From Bursaphelenchus xylophilus (Eukaryota > Nematoda > Chromadorea > Rhabditida > Aphelenchoididae): 64,000 nt of DNA. Under the pieces are notes generated by a model. It was not told the origin of the DNA and did not search any database. It worked only from the letters and a program-made list of their open reading frames with translations. Of the stretch, positions 56,401-64,000 are shown one piece after another. Within the stretch, counting starts at the first letter, position 1. Each line of letters begins with the position of its first letter. The position numbers and the translations under genes are program-made. The DNA lies in assembly GCA_904066235.2 (NCBI GenBank), contig CAJFCV020000004.1, positions 1,984,001 to 2,048,000 of the forward strand, given 5' to 3'.

Positions 56401-57513
56401 GGTGCAAACCAACAGAACGTTAGAATCCAATCCGATGAGTCCTTCTGTACGTCGGCTTACGACGAACACCGTCAAAATCCGGGCCGTCATCGCCTAAGGC
56501 GGGATTTTTGCCAGCGGCAAGAATTCCGAGATTTTCGTGGATCAAGAGGGCAAAATTCTAGCGCCGCGTTAACCTCGATTTCCTCATGCTTCTTTTGGCT
56601 CAGTAGAACCTTGGCAGTCTAAATTTGGCGTTCCAACTAGACTCAGCGCCGGCTCACAGAGCAAAAGCGAGGCAAGACCAGTAATCGAACTGATTTTCCC
56701 GATTTCACCCCGTCTGCGAAAAGTGCGCCTGCTCGCCGGGTATGGATCCAATGGGCTATAATTTTTTTTTTCAATTGAAGACCAACATCTGCACTACACG
56801 CCACAGAAGTTTGGAGTCGCAAAGTAAATGCTGCGCCAAGAACAGGACCGATTTCCCCGAAAAAAGCTGCGGCCAAAAGCCCAAAATTTTAAGTCACGTT
56901 TTGAGCTCTATGTCACCACCAAAAGCAGCCACGGTGAAACGGGTTGAATATGTTATAAATAATGCTCTATGTTATTGATGATGACCGTTATATTTGCGGA
57001 ATTTTGATTGCTAGGAAAAATATAGCTATAAAAATAAGTTTCCATTTTTTTGCCGCACCCTGTACTACTTCCTATCGAAAAATTCGAATTTATATTCCAC
57101 TTGATGCCTACTATAAGATCATCTCATAATATCTCAAACAGGTGTCTAAACCAAATTCGTTTCAGTTAAAACGCGAGATCTTGGACGTAGCCCGACGCTT
57201 TGATCACATCCAGATCAAAAACGAAGTCGTCACCTCGCTAATCGAGCCAGAATTGAAATTCGGCCTAATGGACGCAGTGTACGAATGGGCAGAGGGAAAA
57301 CCCTTCAAAGACATCATGACCTTGACGAAATGCCAAGAAGGAATTATTGTACGATGCATCCAGCGCCTGGACGAAGTCTGTAAGGACGTGAGAAACGCCG
57401 CGAGAATCATCGGAGACCCGATTTTGGCAAGGACTATGGAAGAAACCAGCGCCATAATCAAAAGGGACATCGTTTTCGCCGCAAGTCTCTACACCACCGA
57501 TGATATGAACTAG
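47401..57513 (+). CDS. skih-2: Ski2-type RNA helicase (SKI complex, exosome cofactor)
   Basis: Eleven exons: 47401-47534, 47617-47957, 48188-48731, 49135-49473, 49884-50151, 50815-51123, 51777-52280, 52668-52913, 53574-54119, 55112-55456, 57142-57513; 3948 nt, 1315 aa. Ski2 threads RNA into the cytoplasmic exosome with Ski3 and Ski8 for 3'-5' decay. Seen: N-terminal region with [18 protein letters not shown]; Walker A AHTSAGKT (GKT 322-324); motif Ia [20 protein letters not shown] at 408-411; motif III LSATVPN; a Gln/Asn-rich insert after exon 5; [16 protein letters not shown]; motif [12 protein letters not shown] (724-733). The C-terminal helical part contains [20 protein letters not shown], and the end fits the DSHCT domain (PTEYVQ and [15 protein letters not shown]). 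The Ski2 rather than Mtr4 assignment rests on the N-terminal GGFD block. Intron 10 starts GC (GAG|GCGAGT). The start is the first ATG after a TTTTAG acceptor. Confidence 0.93.
50205..50545. repeat. Tandem repeat, unit about 140 bp, in skih-2 intron 5
   Basis: CCCGCCAAATTTGGCATTGTG occurs at about 50232, 50373 and 50510, with AAAATTCAAATT before it and GATGTCAAAAATGCCAG after the first two. Roughly two and a half units. Confidence 0.8.
51257..51690. repeat. Segment of skih-2 intron 6 duplicated in intron 10
   Basis: About 430 bp matching 55520-55820 plus 57065-57125: shared words TTTGATGGTAATTTTGG, AAAAACTGCAATTT, CAATTTATATTAACCATGAC, GTAGATAGTTGTAGATTAT-like, and CGAATTTATATTCCACTTGA. It is the uninterrupted version; the intron 10 copy carries a transposon. 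Confidence 0.8.
52996..53535. repeat. R2 element in skih-2 intron 8
   Basis: Starts GGAAAGTACTTCTATGGGGT and ends with the inverse AGAAGTACTTTC; it occupies most of the 660-bp intron. Confidence 0.8.
54410..55105. repeat. Palindrome in skih-2 intron 9, family of 40560-41390
   Basis: Arms carry TTTTAGTATCGCAAAGTGTC, GGGGAAAAAGACGATTGGGG and TTTTTCTTCGATGCAAGTGT, repeated inverted toward 55035; centre near 54735. Fills most of the 992-bp intron. No ORF. Confidence 0.75.
55821..57062 (+). mobile_element. Degenerate Tc1/mariner-type transposon in skih-2 intron 10
   Basis: 1242 bp with 27-bp inverted termini (CAGGGTGCGGCAAAAAAATG...) flanked by TA. The interior still encodes fragments typical of Tc1-like transposases ([20 protein letters not shown], a helix-turn-helix-like part; SDESF near a catalytic acid) but is broken by stops and frameshifts, so it is not autonomous. 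The matching segment in intron 6 shows the empty site with a single TA. Confidence 0.85.
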
Positions 57514-57956
57514 TCGCAACTTTGTTGTTTGTTAACCCCGTTTGTTCGTTATTTATTGTAAATTGCATTGTTAATAATATTAAAAACCACGAGATCAACA
57601 TGGAGAAGATAATTTTTACTGTAAAATCGGGTGAAATGAGTATTTTTAGAGTGAAATAGGTTGTAACTCGAGTAATAAGTCGACCTGAAGAAGTGTTTGA
57701 TAAGTTTTTGGCCAAGAATCAGCGATTTTCCGGCCAAGAGAAGACTTGACCCGAACGGCCGAAAATGTGTCAAGTGTTTCGCTGAAAATAAAAAAATAAT
57801 TTTAGTTCGAGTTTCGTCATGATGATCATCATTTCCATTATTTCTTAGACGTTTTACAACTTATTCTGATGCGTGACACATTTTAATCGAGAATTTTCGT
57901 GTATTAACCTTGTTTTAGATGAGCTTGTGTTGAATTCTCCTTCTGATCTTAAAATA
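57514..57956. other. Intergenic region with hairpin H3
   Basis: 3' flank of skih-2 and 5' flank of the carrier gene on the same strand, 443 bp. Contains a hairpin of the ACTTGAC family at about 57737-57783 (AAGACTTGACC pairing with GTCAAGTGTTT) and an acceptor-like TTGTTTTAG ending at 57918. Too wide for a typical tight operon, but co-transcription cannot be excluded. Confidence 0.45.
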
Positions 57957-59853
57957 ATGTCTCGGCACCCGGTCCCACCCACAAATCAGATCTCTCTCGG
58001 CCAGCAGATAGTGGCCTCCTCCACGGGTGCCCTTCTAACATCACTATTTAGTGAGTTTTTACAATTTTTATTTGATTTTTAGGAGACGGCATGGATAATA
58101 TCGAAGTCTTGATGGTTTATCGTTTATTTTAATTCCAGTGACTCCTATGGACGTTGTAAAGACCCGGTTACAGACTCAGGTGCAGCCACTAGCCAAAGGA
58201 GAATGTTTCCTCTTCAATCACGGCCTCATGGATCAGATCTGCACCGCGTGTTCGGAGCCCTCGAAAGATTTGCGTTGCGAATGGTTCAACCGGCCTGGAC
58301 ACTTTAATGGAACGATAGATGCGTTTGTAAAGATCACGAGGAATGAAGGGATCAGATCGTTGTGGAGTGGGCTCTCACCAACAATGTAAGTTTTTTAAAT
58401 TTATATTGCACTTGGTGTTTAGGCTAGAACGGATTGATCTGAAAAATTAGAAGATCTTAGAAGGACCGTATTTTACCTATCGATGTCGAAACCCCTCCAA
58501 TTTTTTTGGAAACGCTTATTACTGATCAGTTTTTGTACGCTATCTGCCTAGTGTAATATAAATTTTTGGTCGAAACATCGATTTCTCTTTTCAGAGTGAG
58601 CGCAATACCTCAGACTGTATTTTACTTCACCCTGTATGATAATTTGCACACAAGGCTGCGCCGAAAATACCCCGGCGGATATTGGGCACCTTTAGTAGCC
58701 GGGGCTGGCGCCAGATCAATTGCAGCGACCGTGGTGTCGCCTTTGGAGATGATACGAACAAAAATGCAAAGTGAAGTGTTATCGTATAAAGGTAGGGGGA
58801 AAATGAATTTGTTGTTTTTATTTTTCGCGAAGAGAGAAAGAGTTGACTCTTTGTCAACTCTTTCTCTCATGCGAATTCGGTTGAATTTGAATTATTTTTG
58901 GGCTGAAAATGACTAATAAAATGTGAAAATTGCAGATATGGCCAAAGCAATAAAATCCTCGATCCGTCATGAAGGCTATACCATGCTGTGGCGCGGCCTG
59001 GTAGCCACATTACTCAGGGATATACCGTTTTCTGGTGAGTTGGTGATATAAATTTGAAATGCATAACGTGTAGAGTAGTCTATGATGTGTTTTATTTGTC
59101 CAAATTTCAGCGGTTTATTGGATCGGCTACGAAGATATCAAGGCTCGAACAATCCGGTACCTCGGCCGAAAGGACACCAACTTTTTGATCAGTTTCGCGG
59201 CCGGCGCTACGTCCGGCACGATCGCCACGATTTTCACACAACCCTTTGATGTAGTCAAAACACATAAGCAAGTCACGTTGGGCAGTGTGAATGTAAAGGG
59301 CATCAAACGAGGCAAACAAGTCTTGGAGAACAAGCCCATGAAGATGGTCGTCAAGGAAATAATCGCTCGCGAAGGCGTTTCCGGACTGTTTACTGGTATG
59401 TAATGGTTATTTTTTGGTGAATTAGCACCTGTTAGATCTGGTTTTGGTAGTTTTTGGCTGGGTTTTGGTCGAAAATCACGTGAAATTTTAGATTTATATT
59501 ACACATCAGATCAAAATTGGTGAAGTGGAAAAAACAGGCTGTTGCTTTAAAACTAGTATTTAGGGTGATTTAAAATTTTTCCTATTAGAATTGACAGTTT
59601 TTTCTGGTGATTTTAAATCCATAGCCTTAGGGAAATTAGCGATTTTTCATGGTGAAAATCGAATTCCAATTTTTTTTGCAGTTTGTCTGTAATTGCCAAA
59701 AGATTACGTCTTTTTGAAGATTTCGAGTGCATAAAATTACTTTCAGGTCTAATACCACGAATAGCCAAGACCTCCATGGCATGCGCCATCATGATCGGCA
59801 CCTACGAATACCTGAAATTGGTGTTCAATCGAAGAAATCGGAAAGAAATCTAG
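57957..59853 (+). CDS. Mitochondrial carrier, SLC25A39/SLC25A40 type (glutathione import)
   Basis: Exons 57957-58050, 58139-58385, 58595-58791, 58936-59034, 59111-59395, 59747-59853; 1029 nt, 342 aa. Three carrier repeats of the mitochondrial inner membrane family, each with the signature: TPMDVVKTRLQ (residue 33 on), SPLEMIRTKMQ and QPFDVVKTHKQ. The loop after the first helix is Cys-rich as in SLC25A39, whose members import glutathione into mitochondria and carry an iron-sulfur-sensing loop (MTM1 in yeast). Cysteines here are 54, 66, 69 and 78. Relative to the human KCLLYC pair, the second Cys is Asn58 (ECFLFN), while CTAC at 66-69 gives an extra one. The C-terminus ends FNRRNRKEI. Introns carry the TTTATATTAC-type motif and a perfect hairpin. 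Assignment to A39 versus A40 is not possible from this alone. Confidence 0.9.
58832..58868. other. Perfect 37-bp hairpin, AGTTGAC family (H4)
   Basis: Arms GAGAGAAAGAGTTGAC / GTCAACTCTTTCTCTC, 16 bp each with no mismatch, and a 5-nt loop. Located in carrier intron 3. Confidence 0.85.
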
Positions 59854-60364
59854 AAAATTTTTGGTTTTTCTTATCAAATCGCTCTCTTTTGATGCGTAAG
59901 AGGTCTCACAAATATTTAGTAGGTTGTGTCGTAGCCCAGTCTAGCATTTTGAATCAAAAGTCTACTAAAATTTAGGAGTTTTCGCCGAGAGAAAGACTTG
60001 ACCCAAAAAGTTTAATTTGGTCAAGTCTTTTCCTCGTATCTCCGGCATGTCTTTTGCCATAGGACGTTGTTAACTGTTGTCTGTTTTTTTTTGTTTTCTC
60101 CCGATTACTTTTGAATATACAGGTTTATTACAGTATACATACAGACGTGAGACTTGACTATGCACAAAAGTAATGTTCTTGAGACCCTTGTGGTTAGGAG
60201 TAGCAAATTCTTGCGACGTTGGCTTTTACAAACAACGAGTGGGAGTATTTTTTATAGTTGAGAGACCGTGAAATCCTAAAAAGACCAAAAAAATTATGTT
60301 AGTTTGCCATGTATTATATAGGATAAGATCGAAAATTGGGATTGAGAACTCATAAGACTCGGAT
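59854..60364. other. Convergent 3' region with hairpin H5
   Basis: Between the carrier stop and the ric-3 stop. Hairpin at 59987-60036: GAGAGAAAGACTTGACCCAA pairing with TTGGTCAAGTCTTTTCCTC. Nothing else recognised. Confidence 0.55.
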
Positions 60365-63204
60365 TTATTCGGCTTTGGGGACTCGTCGACGAATGTTGGA
60401 CTTTTTCCCACCACCCGACTTTCGCTGCCGCACCCCGGCTCCAGAATCCGCGTTGAACAAGGGATTCGCACATTCGATGCCGGAATTGATGTCGTTTTGG
60501 TCTGCAGACGGCTCTGAAATGCGTTGAGAAGCTTCGCCAGAGGCTTCGGAAGGCTTTATGGTCGATTCCGGCTGCACGGTGACAGATGGTGCTACTTGAG
60601 CGGGCGCAGCCTGCACCAGCTCGGGCGCAGCTCGCGAACTCGAATTTTCGCTGGAATCCTTGGAATTCTTTGGCGATTCGGACGTTTTCTTCTTATTCCG
60701 TCGATTCTTGCCTTTTTTCCCAGTGGAAGTCGACTGACTCTCGGATTTTTGAGCATCTTCATCATGAGCAAGGTCGGGAAGGTTAGCACCGCTCTTCAAA
60801 GAAGTGATTGGCAAGTCGTCGGACAGAAGCTCGTTGCAAATCTCCTGCGAACTCTCGAACACTCTGATATGAGGTGCTTCTTCCGCTTTTTTGGCCTCAT
60901 CTTGTAGTAGTTGGTCCATATCTAAATCGTCTCCTTTTGGTGGCTCAGGTAATTTCGTGTCCTCCTCTTCCAGACTAGTACAAGGCATTTGATCCTCTTC
61001 CATATCGTCGATAAGGTCCTCGTCGTTCTCGCCAAGCAACGACTCCTTTACCTCTTGATCTTCTCCTAGTGGGTCGTACTCGAATCTGCCCGAATATTGA
61101 TCCGGCGACACTCGTTGTTTATATTCGATGCCCAGCCCGTCTTCCAGCGGGATTTCGGAGCTTCGTTCGCGCTCTTCTCGCGGCTCGAACAGCTCTTCCC
61201 CGATTTTGGCGGCCTGCTCTTCCTCCGGGGTTTGAGGCCGGAAATCGTCGACGAAATCGTCGAAGGAGGGCCGATGAATATCATCGATCTTGAATTCGTG
61301 ACCTTTGGAACGTTGTGACCGCGGCGAAACAGCCGCTGCTTTCGGAGAACGCTCTTTTTTCGTCTCTATGACGTCTGAGCCTAGTATAATGTCGATGGGC
61401 TCGTTCATGTCCTCCTTCTCGACGTTTGTGGATGTGATCTTGGATGTGCTGGACCTTGAACTTGGGGGTTCAACAAATGTCGAGCTAACTTCGACATCAT
61501 CGTCGCTGCTTTCGCTGTTCTGAGAGACTTGGGGGATCTGCACCTCGTCTTGACTGTAGTCGTCTTCCGGGCCGGCATTATCCTTTTCGTGCGCTCGTTT
61601 CCGTCGATTCGCCTTCTTGATAGGTCGGGCGGTGTGTGGACTCAGAGATTCCGAAGCTTTCTGTGACCTCTGAGGAGGAACAGACGATTTTTGCTCGAGG
61701 TTTTGTGCTTTTTTCGCTTTCTCTTCGGCTTTTGTCGATTTTTTGGATTTTTGACCAACTTCCGACGCTTGCACCTCCTTTATTGCCTGTTCAACCTCTT
61801 CCAAATTGTCGTCAAACCCTTCCTCCTCACTGCCTTCGCTCTCACTGCTTCCGCTTTCGCGCTCTCTCAGCTGCCGTCGCTGTTTTTTGCACAGTGCGGA
61901 GAGTCGATTCAGTTCGGCCAAGTTGTTCTCAACCTCGGCCACCTGATCGGCCGTGTATTTCTCGCGAAGGTCGTCGGTGCTGGTGGCGTCAGGATGAATC
62001 TTTGCGATCTCTTCCAGCTGTTCTAGAATCTTGGCCATGGCCATTTCGGTCTCCTCGAGGCGCTCTTGGATGGAACGGAGGTTTTTATGACCTAAAATGA
62101 ATCGAGATAAATTTTTGGGGAAAATACGATGTTTTGTGCGATTGTTTAAGAACTAGAGAGGATACAAGTCCTAGAAATATTGTATTAGACGTCTGGATTT
62201 TGAAAATCATATAAAAATGTAAAATACAGTGACGGACCTGATCCAGTGGCAAAAAAACGTACCATTTTGCATTCGGGAAGTATCAAAAAAAATGTGGCAA
62301 AATGCCTCCCTCTCCAAGTGAAAAAACTCCATTTTGAAGGGATCCCTTTCCCTCATAAAAAGATGCTTTTAAAATCGGAGTTTTTTCACTTGGAGAGGGA
62401 GGCATTTTGCTACACTTTTCGATACTTCCTGGATGCAAAATGGTACGTTTTTTGCCACTGGATCAGGTCCGCCACTGTATTTTACATTTTTGTATATGAT
62501 TTTCAAAATTTAGACGTCTAATACATTATTTCTGGAACTTGTATCTTCTCTAGCTCTTAAATAACCCCACAAAACATAGTAATACAGTATAGATAGATTT
62601 AGTAGATATATGACTTACCTAGTCCAGTTTCGTCGTTACTGTCGCTCTCTTCGGAGTCTTCGGTATCGTCATACCTGCTCTTTCTCTTCTTCTTCTTTTT
62701 CCCTTTGCTTCGCATCTAAAATAAGGTAATTTGAAGGTTTCTTGTGGCAAACTCGATTTCTCCTGTGTATGGTCCTCAAAAAATTAACTTCAACTCCCCC
62801 AGCTCTGTTGCAAAGGGGAGTCGAGTCAATTTGTGGGGAATTCCGAGCCCTGTGACTATTATTTTTCCCATACTCACCTTCATCAAGCTGTAGATCAGAA
62901 AAGCCATCACTCCGACCGTATAGAACGGCATGAGCCATGTGAACATGCCACCTCGAGAGCTCGTCTGTTGCGGTTGATTCTCGAATCCGGCCATCCGCCC
63001 ACCGGGCATTGGTGGGCGCGGAGCGCGTGCTCGCTCTCCCCCACCCATTGCCGGATGGTCCGGCTGACGCTGTGGCGGCGGTTGTGCCGGCTCCTTCTTG
63101 CCGAAAACCAGCGAAAAGATCGGCCCAAACACGTTCGGGAACAACATGGCGAAACATATTCCCATCGCGGCGAATACCATAACAATTTTCCAGCGGGGCA
63201 ACAC
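60365..63204 (-). CDS. ric-3: RIC-3, acetylcholine-receptor chaperone (5' end not found)
   Basis: Visible exons in coding order: 63204-62878, 62715-62619, 62091-60365; 2151 nt, 716 residues plus stop. RIC-3 is an ER membrane protein that promotes folding and surface delivery of nicotinic receptors. Seen: TM1 IVMVFAAMGICFAMLF, a Pro/Gly-rich linker (PPPQRQPDHPAMGGG), TM2 MFTWLMPFYTVGVMAFLIY, a basic-acidic stretch (KGKKKKKRKSRYDD), then a coiled coil (LRSIQERLEETEMAMAKILE). The order is the family hallmark. The remaining 500 or so residues are acidic and Ser-rich, much longer than C. elegans RIC-3 (about 380 aa), and end RQRKSGGGKKSNIRRR. The first visible exon starts directly after TTTCCAG with GTG TTG CCC, so the start codon lies on an exon further upstream, probably beyond the repeat at 63485-63970 or outside the window. 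The stop codon overlaps an AATAAA (GAATAAATC). Confidence 0.88.
62129..62580. repeat. Inverted repeat with MITE family A at its centre, in ric-3
   Basis: Left arm 62129-62226 and right arm 62478-62580 are reverse complements (ATTAGACGTCT; AAGAACTAGAGAGGATACAAG-like). The MITE (62227-62477, itself a palindrome) sits exactly between them. The whole fills most of the 527-bp intron before the last exon. Confidence 0.8.
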
Positions 63205-64000
63205 CTGGAAATTAAGTTGTTGTGTGTTATTGTGTAATGGGGGTTTTGAGGCCGATATTGAGTTGGTTTTCGATTTGAAATAGTCAATAATTCTCTATAG
63301 TGTTGTCGTAAACGCTGAGTTTTATTTCTTAGAGACTTTTTTGGTTGTTTTTAGATCGCGTTTTGCAGAAATTACATGATTTTTTTTCGGTTATTTCTGC
63401 AAAATACGGACTCAAACTTTCCAGATAGTGTCGAAAAGAAAATAAAAAATGTTTTTCGTTGCTTTTGTCAACAAAAAGCCCTACGAATTTTTGGTTCAGC
63501 TACAGATCGGGTCGACAATACTATGGATCGCGTTGGTTCGTGCTTGTATGCATAGGGGAGGCTAGGAGAAGGCTTAGTTTGTAGAAATAATAAGATTGGT
63601 CGGGTCCTAGGATAGCTTATCACCTATTTTGAGGTATTTTACATGTTCTCACATCAATAATATGTAGATAAAAGTTACGGATCTTCGTTTTTTGCCGCAA
63701 ATTTTGGTCTTTTATGTGTTACATTTAGTCAGGGTCAAGAAAACTAATGCTAGTAATAGCTAAAATTAGAGAAAGTGGACATGTTACAAGTCTTCGCCAA
63801 GTCTCCGCCGAGCCTTCGCCGAGCGTCCGCTGACCATCCAACGACTTTGCTAAGCCATGTGGGCATTTGGGGTATCTACGCCTTTTTGTTCGGCTCTCCG
63901 CCGGTCCTAGGTGTCGTATGGATCGCTTTTGTGTCGGTCCGAACTACCGTAGACCCGAAAAGTCGGGACGCAAAAAAATCGTCCGCCGACCATCCAACGG
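63205..64000. repeat. Upstream of visible ric-3 exons: R5 element
   Basis: 63485-63970 matches R5 (ACCTATTTTGAGGTATTTTA; CTTCGCCAAGTCTCCGCCGA; ending GACCCGAAAAGTCGGGACG). A new R5-like word (GTCCGCCGACCATCCAACG) starts at the window edge. No coding exon recognised; 63205-63484 is AT-rich and probably intron. Confidence 0.6.

Noticed and set aside
55821..57062. Independent gene in skih-2 intron 10
   Set aside because: Inverted termini, TA duplication and stop-ridden transposase fragments show a dead transposon.
57514..57956. skih-2 and the carrier as a tight operon
   Set aside because: The spacing of 443 bp and an interposed hairpin do not give positive evidence; no SL2-type signal could be identified.
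60365..62044. 559-aa stand-alone acidic protein
   Set aside because: The open frame continues upstream through a matching acceptor to the coiled coil and the two membrane segments of RIC-3, so it is the last exon of that gene.

Overview
This is nuclear genomic DNA of a nematode, most likely a rhabditid related to Caenorhabditis. The evidence is short introns with TTTTCAG-type acceptors, divergent nematode nuclear hormone receptors, a FLYWCH zinc-finger gene, start codons placed just after splice acceptors (as in trans-spliced genes), and clear orthologs of ari-2, ogdh-1, skih-2, ric-3 and cyclin T. From memory, several of these (ogdh-1, skih-2, ric-3, ari-2) map to C. elegans chromosome IV, so this may be the equivalent ancestral linkage group. 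The species was not identified.

Left part (1-26.7 kb) is repeat-rich and carries fast-evolving genes. Two paralogous nuclear hormone receptors on the minus strand (182-7225 and 18756-24120) flank a RING/FLYWCH cluster: a plus-strand RING gene with an apparent frameshift (12219-13029), a minus-strand FLYWCH-RING gene (13501-17262), and a second copy of its RING exon (11428-11603). Between and inside these genes lie palindromic, mostly TA-flanked non-autonomous elements, a mariner fragment, minisatellites, two tRNA-like sequences and an inverted copy of a receptor exon.

Right part (27.4-64 kb) is a housekeeping block. In order: ari-2 (RBR ubiquitin ligase, minus, 27439-30141); a 5-kb divergent intergenic region with a TE nested in a TE; ogdh-1 (2-oxoglutarate dehydrogenase E1, plus, 35088-42087); a U2 snRNA gene (42842-43027); cyclin T (minus, 43815-46476) divergent from skih-2 (Ski2 exosome helicase, plus, 47401-57513); an SLC25A39/40-type mitochondrial carrier (plus, 57957-59853); and ric-3 (acetylcholine-receptor chaperone, minus, 60365-63204, 5' end not found). 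Exon lengths of every main model sum to an intact frame, apart from the frameshifted RING gene.

Non-coding structure that needs explaining: a short intron motif built on TTTATATTA in the housekeeping block; a family of 37-55 bp hairpins built on ACTTGAC/AGTTGAC arms; two introns of skih-2 that are copies of each other, one disrupted by a Tc1/mariner insertion; a ric-3 intron that is almost entirely one inverted repeat; and two GC-AG introns. No bacterial-type system, CRISPR array or viral gene was seen.
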